From NCBI GenBank assembly GCA_023213395.1, contig CM041465.1, positions 10,974,001 to 11,038,000 of the forward strand: 64,000 bases of DNA, written 5' to 3'. The notes below the pieces were generated by a model, which was given only the letters and a program-made list of their open reading frames with translations, ran no database searches and had not been told where the DNA came from. The position numbers were made by a program, and so were the translations under genes. Every line of letters starts with the position of its first letter. The first letter of the stretch is position 1. Of this stretch, positions 34,586 through 45,540 are shown in pieces. Source of the DNA: Cycas panzhihuaensis. Taxonomy: Eukaryota; Cycadophyta.

Positions 34586-35725
34586 ATGGATGAAGTATTG
34601 TACAAGAGGTCTTTTGATGGGATCCTCCTCTGTCGCATCACCACTGATGAAGTAGTCCAAATACTCCACGAGTGCTACCATGGCATTTGTGGGGGGCACT
34701 TTGGGGGCCAATCCATGGCCCAAAGGATCCTCCATATGGGTTATTATTGGTCATCCCTCTTTAGGGATGCCCATGCTTTTGCCATGAGATGTCGGTGATG
34801 TCAAGAACATGCTAACATCTCCCATGTGCCTTTTGAGGCCCTTCACCCTATTATATCTCCGTGGCCTTTCACTCAGTAGGGTCTAGATCTCATCGGGGCT
34901 ATCTCTCCACCTTCTTCATCACAGCATAAGTTTATCTTGACTGCTACGGAATACTTTACTAAATGGGTGGAGGCCATCCCTCTGGTTACTACCCCTGGTA
35001 AGACGATAGCTACCTTCGTTTACTAGCACATCATTTGCCATTTCAGGATTCCTGATGTCCTGATCACCGACAATGGAACCCCCTTTTGCAACAAGCAGAT
35101 GGATAAGCTTTCTAAGAAATTTAAAATTTCTCACAAAACTTCCTCTCCTTACTACCCCTAGGCAAATGGTTAAGTGGAGTCATTCAACAAGACTCTCATT
35201 AATATTCTAAAGAAAACGGTTGCTCAGTCTCAAAGAGACTAGCACCTTTAGCTCCCTTCCGCTCTATGGGCTTATCGTACCTCTATCCATTCTACCACGG
35301 GAATGGCCCCGTTCTCCCTAGTTTACGATACCGAGGCGGTACTCCCATTGGAAGTGGAGATTCCCTCCTTGCAAGTTTCTCTTTGGGTTCTCGTCAATGA
35401 GGAGTCGATCCGTCAAGCTCATCTCCTGGACCTCGAAGCTTTGGATGAGAGATGTTTAGCCACCTATCGGGCTAACCTAGCATCCAAAGCCCGCTCACAA
35501 AGGACCTATGATAAACATCTTCATTCTCGTCCTTTATTTCCTGGGGACCATGTCCTCAAATTGGAGTATCTTCATGACTGCTTGGCCAAATTCAAGCCCA
35601 AATGGATTGGCCCCTTTATCATTATCAAGAGCCTTAGTAACGACGCCTATAGGATCGTCACCTTGGAGGGTCTTGAGATTGAGAAAGCCGTTAATGGAAA
35701 ATTCCTTAAGAAATTCTACTTCTGA
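34586..35725 (+). pseudogene. Integrase of element P
   Basis: YHGICGGHFGGQSMAQRIL begins the HHCC zinc finger. The core has GLDLIGAISPP, VLITDNGTPFCNK and VESFNKTLINILKK, so the D, D, E positions are visible though stops lie between them. The last 140 codons (35303-35725) are uninterrupted: MAPFSLVYDTEAVLPLEVEI ... FKPKWIGPFIIIKSL and VNGKFLKKFYF, a Tat-like C-terminus without chromodomain. Confidence 0.9.
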
Positions 35726-35826
35726 CCTCATCATCACCTTATTCATACTTCGAAATTAGCCTAAACTACCATCTTAAGTTCGTTCATATTTCTCCCAGCC
35801 ATGGGTGGAATGATGACTTAGGATGG

Positions 35827-38333
35827 TGGACGCGCGTCTATGGGATAGCTACCTAACTGATAGGTGTGGTGAGAGTGAGTGGTGATACAACTGAAGGTGG
35901 AACCTATGAGAAAAATAGTTACCACGCAGAGCACCCCGTACGCTGGAGCGCGAGTTCGGGATCTGTAATGGAGTATGGCTACAAACGAGTGATCCTCCAC
36001 CACTTCGAACAAAGGGTGAAGATGCACAGGGCAAACTTGGGTTGACCTAGGGATAGGACCCTCCCACCCTTGGGTGGCCAGAAGGGGAAGGAGGAAATCC
36101 AAGGAGAATAGGTCAGGAGTGTGCCTAAACAAGCTAACCGGATACACAAGCAATGCGGGAGGCGAGGAACTTGTGCGGGGTTCCTACGACCTTTCCTATA
36201 GGTAGCAAATATGCGTGTAATGAAACAAACGAAACATAACCAAATACAAAACCAAATTTCCCTTTTACTCTTCAATGCGTTAATTACTAAGAAGAAACCA
36301 AAAGAAAAAAAGGTAGCAAGGTAGAGCAAGACGTGCACCTGGACCGAGGACGTGCGTGACGAAGGCCTTCTCGAAGGGCACCAAGCTACTCCACATGGCG
36401 CGTTGGACGCGGGATGTTGTAGCGGATTGAAAGGAGGCTTCCTTACCTTCCCCGAAAAGAACAAATGCAATGCCAAAGAAAGGAAGGAAGCGAAAGCTAA
36501 TAAACGAAGAAATAAGAAAATACGATGTATACAAGGGTACTTACCGGCAACGGGACTAACAGACGATATCCTCTATGCTCCCCAAGTGCCTACAAGCAAT
36601 GGAAAACTCTCCCTTCCTGGAGGAAGGATACTAACATGCAATACAAGATTCCAACAATATATGTCTAAATAGTACAAATATGAATCTAAATACACATGTG
36701 TTAGTACCAATCCAACGATGAAAGCACACAAAAGAAAGTAACCAAAGCAAGGGTAAATGATCGGTAAGCCTCAGAGTGGCCCACCTCCCGCAAATGACGC
36801 CCTAACCTCCCCCCAAGAGCCACAAGGCAACGAGGGCAAGGCCAAGAGCAAGGGCTGGAGAATGGCAACAAAGAGGCAGAGAGGGGCCAAGGAAAACCTA
36901 CGGCGAACCGGAATGTTATGAGGAGCAAGCCGGGCAGCTGGGAAGAAAGTTAGGCAAAGACTAGCGGTAGGGACTTATGTAAGTTGCCCAAATCTGAACA
37001 AAGGTCCTCAAATCAGCGCTGCAACTCATGACAGCACTGGTTTAAGCAGCCAAAAGAGGGCCTACAAACCCTTGTTTACATGCCAAGGGCAACACGGGGT
37101 GAGAGGGAGGCTTTGGAGGGCTTAGAGCCGCTTAGAGAGCGTGGAAGGTGGTACAGAATCCACCCAGCTCCTTCCCCAAAGCCTATGCCAACCCTCAACG
37201 CTGCTGCCTTGAACAACAAACGTAGGCAAGAGGCACAAAGACAGTGGCCAAATAGCCCACTAAAAGGAAAAGGACCAAATTCACAAGGACAAGCAAGGCG
37301 CTGGCAAGATGGAGCTCTGATATCACAAAGAAAATAATGTAAATCAATAGATACCTGAGTGCCGAAGGCAAGAGACTTGCCTTAGCCAAGGAGCAGCGAA
37401 GAGGGGCTGAGAAATCAGCCCAAATTTAAGGTACAACAAGTTTGAGACCCTGCTAAGGAGGTGTGAAGGGAAACACCTGCACTTGGAGCACTTGTGGACT
37501 GCCTGGTCAAAGATCTACTGGAACCACTCCAAGGGGTCCTCTCCAAGGTGCATGAGGGGCTGGGAGAATGTCCTAGCCATACCAAAGGAGAGCAGGGTGT
37601 TGTAGGAGGGACGCAGGTCCAAAGGATAGCAGTAACAAAGAGAGAAGAGCAGAGTAGAATGTTGTTTCCTTGAAGAGCAATCCAAAAGTGAGCAAAAGAA
37701 TCCTAAAAAATAAGTCAAAAATGGCTTAAGTACTCAAACCAAACCCTAAAGCGAGTGATTAGGGCGCAGCTGGGAGAGAATTAAGTCGTGAGCCACGTGG
37801 CAGTTTCAAAATAAATGCGAAATTGCCATGGCAGATTTTAAAAAATAAATTATGATAGTTGCATGACGCTACGGTGGTGCAGACGAACCCGTGAGGCAAA
37901 AATAGGTTTCACCACCACTGGTCAAAGGTATGACCAAAAGAGCTAATGGGGGGCTGAGACACCTACTCGAGGGTAAACAAGCCAATAGACGGGTCCAAAG
38001 GAGCAAAAGTAGGGCTCAAATAGGGTGGCAAGTCGACCAAACGATGACGGGTCATCACACGGGCGGAGGTGGCGCAAACCTAGTGGATCCTGAAGTGAGG
38101 GGGGTAGATGCAGGAAGTGAAGTGGCTACCAGGGTGCCACACTCGCTAGGAGTGTGCCCCTGCTATAGTCGTCATAGGCCATAATAAGTGTGGATGATGA
38201 CAAAGTCGCCCACGAAGCCACACACATGCAGACATGCAAGCAAACACTCATCAAATGAAAGCGATGGCAATGCAAGAAACATACCTGCACTTACCTGAGT
38301 TGGTGATTCTGTATCCATTCCTAAGCCGGAACA
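35827..38333 (-). repeat. 3' LTR of element M
   Basis: The minus strand runs from TGTTCCGGCTTAGGAATGG (38333) to ATAGACGCGCGTCCA (35827). It matches 49668-52216 throughout. Just outside its start the minus strand has GCGAGGCGG, a weak polypurine tract. To the left lies GATGG and then P integrase flank. Open frames in it (such as 36352-36672) recur in other LTR copies with disruptions and match no known domain. Confidence 0.92.
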
Positions 38334-38733
38334 CCGCCTCGCGCAGAGCCTCGCCGCCGTAAGCTCGGTGCGATGGTGAATGCCGCAACACCACGCCAAG
38401 AGCACATGTGTATATAGATATGTCAATCAAGATCATAACAATAGGCAAGGGTGCCGGCGAGTGTCGTGGCAGGACGCGTGGATACAAAAGCGGCGGTGGA
38501 GACATCATAGGGGCTACCTATGAGCCACCTGAGAACTGATTGGAAAACTGAGAAAGGTGAGGGGGCTGCCCCCACTACAAAAGATGTGGAAGAGCATGCA
38601 AAATCAAGTGAAAGAGCAAAGAGTGGGTACCATAGTTTTACCTCATTAGTAACTAGGTTTTGGAGGTGTGAACGGATCACGAAGTAAGGCGTGAGACGAC
38701 CTGGGGCTTGGGCGACAGGGGGCTAGACAAGCC

Positions 38734-39270
38734 TCAGGGACGGTCAGTAAGGAGAGGAAGGCGGTGCTCAAGGATGAGGTGAACGAGACTATCTGCCTCA
38801 GCGTTGAGAGCCCAAGGGATATGCTGGATATCGATAGAAGAAAAACGGGCTAAGAGAGATCTGGCAGCAGAAGCAAGAGTCCTCAAGTGAGGGCATTGCA
38901 CCTGGTAAACCTGGGTGAGATGAGACACCATAACTTGAGAGTCGCAAAGCAAAACAATGGATCCGTGATGAAAATGGAGGGCATCAGTAAGGGCTTCAAT
39001 AACAGCTATATATTCAACTTCGTTGTTGGTAGCCTCTGGGAGGAAGATCCTGAGCAGGAGATCATGTCCGTAAGGGTCATGGAGAATCCATGCAGCGGCA
39101 GAAGGTCTGGGATTACCATGGCTTCCACCGTCGGTAAAGATGTAGATGGACATAGGTGACACAAAATCCAAGCAATCAATGGGTGATGAGAGAAACACTC
39201 GAAAAGCAAGCAAAAGGTGGTCGTGAAGGGTAGGAGGACCTAGTAATGAGGTTACCCAGGGCGAGAGCAA
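38734..39270 (-). CDS. Distal archaeal-type RNase H of element M
   Basis: A 178-codon uninterrupted frame; the domain proper starts at the Met at 39153. It reads IYIFTDGGSHGNPRPSAAAW (first Asp), EATNNEVEYIAVIEALTDAL (Glu), SIVLLCDSQVMVSHLTQVYQ (Asp) and IQHIPWALNAEADSLVHLIL (last Asp), so all four acidic positions are kept. The VYQVQCPHLR and HIP-NAEAD pattern is that of RVT_3/archaeal-type RNase H, an extra domain known from Tat-lineage elements. Here it is not fused to pol: about 3.6 kb and an antisense gene lie between. How it would be translated is unclear; a spliced sense RNA is one option. Confidence 0.85.
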   Translation of the reverse strand: MLSPWVTSLLGPPTLHDHLLLAFRVFLSSPIDCLDFVSPMSIYIFTDGGSHGNPRPSAAAWILHDPYGHDLLLRIFLPEATNNEVEYIAVIEALTDALHFHHGSIVLLCDSQVMVSHLTQVYQVQCPHLRTLASAARSLLARFSSIDIQHIPWALNAEADSLVHLILEHRLPLLTDRP

Positions 39271-39668
39271 GCAATTCGATCATCGGTAGAGAGTGGTCGG
39301 AAGGAAAAGCCTCCTGGGGCGCCAAAGGTCGCTTTAGGAAGCGAAACATGCCTCCAGGCAGGGGGCATTCCCTTTGGGGACCCCAAGAGCGAGAAAGGGC
39401 TGCGGAAACAAGTCCAGGGCAACGAAACGAGCCAAACGAGTATAAACTCGGGCAGGCATAGGACTAGCGCACAAAACAATGCAGAAGGGCCCTGGCAAAA
39501 GTGCGATAATGAGGCACCATAAATGCCCTTGCAAGGGAGGGCAGAAAGGGCCTTAGTATGGCACAATTGACGACAGGGCCAGAAGGCAAAGGTGATCAGG
39601 ACAACGAGACGGTCTCAACGACTGTCGCGAGACCAAAAATGGAGGAAGTGCCCGTTGGGGCCCCCGCC

Positions 39669-39676
39669 TATATAAG
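39669..39676 (+). promoter_or_regulatory. TATA box of the antisense gene in M
   Basis: CCGCCTATATAAGG gives a canonical plant TATA on the plus strand, about 150 bases upstream of the proposed start codon. Q has the same sequence at 59357-59364 (CCGCCTATATAAGG). The position implies transcription opposite to the element's own genomic RNA. Confidence 0.65.
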
Positions 39677-39822
39677 GGAATTAACAGGAAAATGGATTCA
39701 TTTTCACCAGCTCTCGTACGAAACCAGAGCCATTCCCTTATGCAATGAGCCTAACTCGAGGCACGACAGGGAGACTGATCACGATCGAGGGCGGAGAGAG
39801 CCAGCATGACTGACCGGACGAC

Positions 39823-42038
39823 ATGGTGATAACGAGACCAGATCCAGTGAGTGGATATCACTAAACCCAGCCTATCTCAAAGTTCAAAGATTGTTGGTTT
39901 TTTACGGATTTTTACATGATTTTAATGCCCCTTATGGGCAACGAGAGGCCTCTCAGAGTCTGAATTAGACCCAGAAAGAGGCAGGGACCTGGGCATTAGG
40001 GAGCCTTGGTCCCGGTGCTAGAAGAATTTTTTTTGTTTTTCGGTAAACCCCTTTCTGGGATCACCGCTCGCACTGCCAGAATGATCGCGGTGCCACGATC
40101 ATTACCATGGGGCCCACGATCGTTGCGGGACCTGTGGTAAACTTAGCGATGCCGCTAAGTTTGGCACAGTACGAAGGCAGGAAGGCAGAAAAATAGACAC
40201 AAGGGCCAAAAGAGCCCCAAATCTCAGGCAAAGAGAGATTTGAGAGGGCAAGGGATGGCAGTAACTAACATGAGGCTGACTTGAGTTATTTTTGGTGTGA
40301 ACAGGCTATCCTCGCGGTAGATAACTGCGAGAACATAGGTATGGCTATGTTGAGCTACATGGAGATGGTAACACAGGAGGATAGGGAGATCCTACAGAGG
40401 TGTGGCCTGTACAAGGCCCTCAAGACACCTCAGTATACATCGAATCAGAGACTGTTGATTGATATAGTGTCCCATTGGGACAGGAGGAGACATGTGTTCC
40501 ACCTACCACAGGTAGGTGACGTGACGGTCATGCCGAGAGATATCCCATGACATCGGGAGTTCCGCGATGTGAGGTCGGTGAGACTAGGGACGCCCAAAGA
40601 CCGAGGCAAGACATGTGAGGCACTGCTCTTCATAGGAGTTGACAGATGGCAGCAGAGAGGAGCCCCCCTCCAAACTGCATCGATGTCGTGATTCCTTGTG
40701 AGGAAATCGGTTATATTATGCATTCTGCTCGGATTTCCTGTAAATGTAACTATAGGGAGGTGCCAGGCGGGTGGATGGATGCAGTTCGCCGTTGCGAAGC
40801 CGGCGAGAGGATGGACTGGGTAGCCCTGATAGTGGCGAACCTCATCGCCTAGTTGGATACTATCAGGATGACCGGCAGAGGTGGACTATCGTATAGCATA
40901 CTATTACAGTGTTTGTTCTTCGATCACTTCGCGGCAGTGGCACCAGCGGGGGGACCACACCCCATTACAGAGCAGGCCCCGATGGTCCACAGTGGCATTT
41001 AGACTGAGGGGGATAGAGGACAGGGCCCATGTCTGGCGATCAGTGGAGGCCACGTCACTAGACCTCCTCACCCTCCCAAACTACATAGAAGAGCCTTATA
41101 GGACGGTGAGGTGGGATAGTGACGACGAGGTGGGCGGAGCAGGAGTGCCCGCAGGCGATGATAGCGAAGATGACGGAGATGATGAGGACGATAGGGCTGG
41201 CCCGTCACGACCTGCAGGGGAGGCAGGTCCCTCAGGGACAGCAGGAGACACAGAGGGTCCATCCGGAGCTGCCCGAGGAGAGGCAGGACCGTCTGGAGCA
41301 CAGGGTAAGGTCAGGGGACCCATGACCAGGGCCCACAGGCTGCGGATCATGATAGGATCTGGAGGGGCGAGTGCTGGGCCTACCCCCGTGAGGAGAGAGG
41401 CCCAGGCAGAGGAGGTGCCAGAGGATGAGGCACCCGCAGTTGGCGAAGAGCTAGGAGGGGAGGATGCCGCACGACCAAAGGAGCCGGCGGCCACAGTAGG
41501 TGAGACCTAACCCTTTCCAGAGTCGTTTGGCATCCAGATAGATGTTTGGTTTAATTTGATCATAGTATATGATGAGATGTAAACTAACATATGACATGTT
41601 GTATTGGCAGGTGCAGCAGAGATCCAGAGATTAGTAGAGGCTGTGGTGAGGGAGATATTCCCTCAGGTGTACGCAGAGGGGCAACCGCCCATCCAAGTAG
41701 GTGATGAGCCTAGAGTAGCAGGTGCCCACAGAGAGGCATTCGCCCCGTTGGTGAGGGCAAGGGACATATGGGCTGCTGAGTCCTAAGAGTACGTGACATC
41801 CCAGGGATGACTGCAGCAAGAGAGAGATGACGCGAGACACGAGAGAGACGAGCTACGCGGATGGGTACAGGCTCTAGAGGCACAGGGCGGAGCAGGCAGA
41901 GATGCCGAGAGTAGAACCCAGCTGACAATGCTCACAGAGCATCTCAGGGGGACAGAGGAGGCACTCCAGGGAGAGCAGGATTGTATCCAGGCCAGATACG
42001 ATCAGCTAGTCGTGCAGATGGTATCGAGGTCGAGCTGA
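39823..42038 (+). pseudogene. Antisense spliced gene of M: plant-mobile-domain-like protein
   Basis: Proposed exons: 39823-39846, 40305-41499 and 41611-42038. Exon 1 is MVITRPDP and splices in phase 0 at CCA|GTGAGT. Exon 2 begins AILAVDNCENIGMAM, then LLIDIVSHWDRRRHVFHLPQ and VGDVTVMPRDI, the core pattern of the plant mobile domain (W-p-THTFHLP-GEMTVTL-D). Later parts include GGWMDAVRRCEAGERMDWVA, then an acidic Gly/Pro/Ser-rich stretch after MVRWDSDDE (near 41107). Intron 2 (111 bases) is phase 1, and exon 3 gives AAEIQRLVEAVVREIFPQVY then a charged tail ERDDARHERDELRGW. Exon 2 has a frameshift/stop near 40550, and exon 3 two stops that look like C-to-T changes. Host plant-mobile-domain proteins such as MAIN/MAIL1 act in gene silencing; function here is unknown. 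Confidence 0.72.
40133..40168. other. Palindrome upstream of antisense exon 2 in M
   Basis: AAACTTAGCG and CGCTAAGTTT form a perfect 10-base inverted repeat around ATGC, with flanking TGTG and CACA also pairing. It lies in intron 1 of the antisense gene, between the two divergent frames. The Q counterpart (59811-59840) is nearly perfect over 30 bases. A DNA-binding site or a hairpin in either transcript are both possible. Confidence 0.7.
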
Positions 42039-42869
42039 AGCAGGACACGTGACTCCACACCTACGGCCGACGACTCCCGAGACGGGCCATGGATGAGGAG
42101 AGCGAGGCAGGCTCATGGAGGCCTGTGGAGGAGCCTCGAGGCATGTGGTCCCTGTGAGAGGGATCACAGAGACCGGCAGATGGTACCCCGTGAGCGCAAG
42201 CAGAGAGTAGAGAGATGTACATATGAGTTTTGATGGGAAAGCATGTGCCTGTGGGGTCATATATAGGATCATATGATTGTACCCCCCTACAAGGACACCG
42301 GCTTCCCAGGATGTATGATGCGACATGATTTTTGGATGTATATATATATATATGCATGGGGTAATTGGAACCCCATTTGGATATGAGATGCTGTGTATGA
42401 CGTATCATATGGATGACATGTATGGTTATTTTGGTGTATTGTGAATGTTATGTTATGGATATTTTATGTTATGAATATTTTATTGTATGATGCACACGTT
42501 TCCTTCCATGTATGGCTATATGTCTAATAGGAGCACACACACACGCCAGAGTGAAGACGATGAGAGGTGTGAGATTAGAGGATGGAGCGACACACGCCTA
42601 CTAAGAGCATAGCGGAATATGCGAAGGAAATGACAGACAGGAAAGAGGAGCGACGACGCTCCCAAGCGTCCTCCTGATTGGGGGATGCCCAAGCAAGATG
42701 ACAAAAGTTCCCGAGAGGGTACGGGAACGCGGGTTCCGTGGAAGGAACCAGAAAGAAGAAGAATGATCCATCTTAAATGACCATTCTACCCATGGTTGGG
42801 AAGAATGGGGACAACCTAAGATGGTAGTTTAGGCTCATTTCAGAGCAGGACGAAGAGATCGCCGAGAGA
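42039..42869. other. Spacer between antisense gene and integrase of M
   Basis: It contains an AT microsatellite (TATATATATATA near 42340) and the 3' flank of the antisense gene. The same sequence, inverted, occurs in P at 52217-52970 (for example GGTGTCCTTG, ATCATATGA), which shows it is a normal part of the family. No protein-coding motif is apparent in it. Confidence 0.55.
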
Positions 42870-44260
42870 TCACGCATAAAACTTCTTAAGGAACTTCCCA
42901 TTAACAGCTTTCTTAAATTCAAGCCCTTCTAGGGTGGCTATCCTGTAGGCACCATTATCGAGGGATTCGATAATGACGAAAGGACCAACCCATTGGGGTT
43001 TGAACTTGGTCAAATAGTCATGGAGATAGTCGAGCTTGAGGACATAGTCCCCAGGAAATAAAGGGCGGGGACGAAGGTGTTTGTCGTAGGCCCTTTGTGA
43101 GCGGGCTTTGGATGCTAGGTTAGCCTGATAGGTGGTTAAACGTCTCTCATCCAAAGCTTTGAGGTCCAGCAGGCGAGCCTGACGGATCGACTCTTCGTCG
43201 ATGAAACCTTGAAGGGAGACTCGCAAGGAAGGAATCTCCACCTCCAATGGGAGTACCGCCTCAAGATCAGAGACCGTGGAAAACGGGTCATTCCCGTGGC
43301 GAATCTGGACAGAGGAGCTAAGCCCTGTGGTGGAGGGCAACTGAAGGTGCCAATCCTTTTGGGATTGAGCAACGGTTTTCTTGAGGATGTTGATGAGAGT
43401 CTTATTAAAAGACTACACTTGGCCATTTGCCTGAGCGTAGTAAGAGGAGGAAGTCTTATGAGAAATTTTAAACTTCTCGCAAAGCTCATCCATCTCCTTA
43501 TTACAGAAAGGAGTTCTATTGTCAGTGATTAAGACATCCGCACTCAAACCAAGAAATGATGTGCTGGTAAATGAACATGGCAACCATTTTACCAGGGGTA
43601 GTGATCAAAGGAATGGCCTCTGCCCATTTGGTGAAATACTCTGTGGCAGTCAAGATAAACTTATGATATGACGACAAAGGTGGGGAGATAGCCCCAATGA
43701 GGTCTAGTCCCCACTGAGCGAAGGGCCATGGCGAAACAATGGGATGCAGGGCCTCAGAAGGCACATGGGAAATGTTGGCGTGTTCTTGACATCGCTGACA
43801 TTTCAGAGCGAAGGCATGAGTGTCCTTAAAAAGGGACGGCCAAAAATAGCCCATGCGAAGGATCCTCTGAGCCATAGACTGGCCCCCAAAGTGACCTCCA
43901 CAAATGCCGTGGTGGTATTCGCTGGCACCGGCCGGCTCAAGAGTGACGCAGCAGAGGAGGATCCCATCGAAGGACCTCTTGTATAATACCTCGTCCACGA
44001 GGAGATATTGCTTGGCAGAAGTCCGGATGCAAGATCTAACTTTACTACTAGCGTCGAGGCAGTATTGCTGCTGTGTAAGATACTGCACTATGTCACCGTA
44101 CCACTCATTGTTGATGAGCGAATGGGGAGAAGCTCCTTGAATCGTCAAGATAGACTCATCAGGGAGAGAGTCATCAACGGAAGCACCAAAGGAGTTAGGG
44201 ATAGGGACGTCCGCGAGTTGCTCGGCCACTATCATTCCCTTCTTTGATTTCCGGTTAACG
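42870..44260 (-). pseudogene. Integrase of element M
   Basis: The minus-strand frame 44343-43522 continues from RNase H into HHGICGGHFGGQSMAQRIL and CQRCQEHA (HHCC finger), GLDLIGAISPP (first catalytic Asp) and FTKWAEAIPLITTPGKMVAM. A frameshift near 43545 breaks it; another frame continues with VLITDNRTPFCNKEMDEL (second Asp) and the Glu region. The final frame 43340-42870 covers VLPLEVEIPSLRVSL to FKPQWVGPFVIIESLDNG and NGKFLKKFYA. No chromodomain follows. Confidence 0.9.
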
Positions 44261-44772
44261 ATATGGAGGTCAAATTCTTGGAGTAAGATGGCCCAATGAC
44301 CAGCCCTACCCATCAAATCTGAACGAGTTAGTAAGTATCGCAAGGGATCAGATTAAAGGATCACCTTGGTGGTGTTGCCGAGCAAGTAGTGCCTGAACTT
44401 CTTGGTCGTGTGGACCAAGGAGAGGCATTCCTTCTCGGCGGGGGAATAGTTAAGCTCAGCAGCCACGAGAGTGCGACTGATGAAATATATAGCTCTCTCG
44501 GTTCCTGAGTCATCCTCCTGAGCTAGCATGGCGCCCAAGGATTCGTCAGTTGCCGAGGTGTATAGGACGAAGGGTCTATCAAATCGAGGAGACACCAAAG
44601 TAGGAGCGGAAGCAAGGGCTTCCTTAAGTCCTTCGAAGGCCTTTTGGGTCTTATCAAACCAGGCAAAAGGAGCTCCCTTCTTCAATAGGTTCGTGAGGGG
44701 TTTAGCGCTCACAACGAAATCGGCTAAGAAGCGCCTAAGAAAACCAAGCCTCCCAAGAAACGACTTAATCTG
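44260..44772 (-). pseudogene. First RNase H of element M
   Basis: FDRPFVLYTSATDESLGAML has the first catalytic Asp (YTSATD), followed by RAIYFISRTLVAAELNYSP, EKECLSLVHTTKKFRHYLLG and, after one stop at about 44350, LRYLLTRSDLMGRAGHWAIL. It is the standard gypsy RNase H between RT and integrase. Apart from that stop it is well preserved. Confidence 0.88.
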
Positions 44773-45540
44773 TCATTGAGTTCTAGGTGGCGGCATATCA
44801 AGGATCGCCCTGACTTTGTCAGGGTCAATCTGAATTCCTTGTTTGGATATAAGGAACCCAAGGAGTTTACCCGAGGTAATGGCAAACATACACTTGAGCG
44901 GATTTAGACTGACGTGATACTTGCAGTATCGTGAAAAGATGGCGCGCAAGTCAGAAGGGTGATGGGCCCTAACGCGAGAGAGACACATCATATCGTCTAT
45001 GAAGACCTCCAACGTGTCGTCAATGAGGTCATGGAAGATAAAATGCATGGCTCTTTGGTAAGTAGCACCTGCATTCTTAAGGCCAAAGGGCATCGCCTTG
45101 TAGACGAAGGTACCCCAAGGAGTAGTGAAGGCCGTTTTATGGTGGTCTTTGGGAGAAATCTGAATTTGGTTATAGCCGGAGAAGCCATCCATTAGGGACA
45201 TCACTTCAAATCCGGCGGTGCGATCGATGATTTGATCAAGGAAGGGTAACGGGAAATTGTCCTTGGGACAGGCATTATTGATGTCGTGAAAGTCGACGCA
45301 GATACAGATTGCCCCATTCTTTTTAGCAACGGGGACAATATTAGAGACCCACTTGGAGTAGTCGATGGAAGTAATAAGCCCAGCGTCCAGAAGCTTCTCA
45401 ACCTCCATTTTGATGGCAGCAGAGAGCTTTGGGTGAAGGGGACGCTGCTTCTGGCGCACAGGGCGGGCGCCAGGAAGGGTGGTGAGGTTATGAGTGACAA
45501 TCGAGGGGTCGATTCCCTTCATATCAGCATAATCCCACAC
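44773..45540 (-). pseudogene. Reverse transcriptase of element M, motifs intact
   Basis: A 255-codon open frame with KGIDPSIVTHNLTTLPGARP, EKLLDAGLITSIDYSKWVSN, CVDFHDINNACPKDNFPLPF, LMDGFSGYNQIQISPKDHH, AFTTPWGTFVYKAMPFGLKN and the catalytic EVFIDDMM. KLLGFLISKQGIQIDPDKV ends it. All RT boxes are present, unlike P. It is separated from its neighbours by stop codons, so the polyprotein is not intact and I class it as a pseudogene. Confidence 0.9.

Larger units (their letters stand above)
26129..35826 (+). mobile_element. Element P, left part: Tat-type Ty3/gypsy retrotransposon
   Basis: P starts with TGTTTCCC at 26129 inside copia-2 (upstream bases 26124-26128 GAGTC would be the target duplication; the other end is beyond the window). 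It has a 2.75 kb LTR, primer site, gag, protease, RT, RNase H and integrase on the plus strand, all with stops. At 35826 it is interrupted by element M and resumes at 52222. Its 3' LTR is outside the window, beyond element Q. The whole P, without guests, would be about 15-16 kb, like M. Confidence 0.9.
39271..40304. promoter_or_regulatory. Divergent region between distal RNase H and antisense gene (M)
   Basis: This region lies between two outward-facing reading frames. It holds the TATA box, short first exon and intron 1 of the antisense gene, and a palindrome. The corresponding region of Q (59000-59979) has the same order. In P about 0.9 kb of it is deleted. No other coding motif is seen. 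Confidence 0.65.

Noticed and set aside
35827-38333. Open frames inside the large LTRs (for example 36352-36672 and 50198-50518)
   Set aside because: They recur because the LTR is repeated, are disrupted in other copies, and match no domain I know.
41068-41494. Ser/Pro/Leu-rich minus-strand frames in M
   Set aside because: They are the opposite-strand shadow of the acidic Gly/Pro/Ser-rich part of the antisense gene; GC-rich codons keep all frames open.
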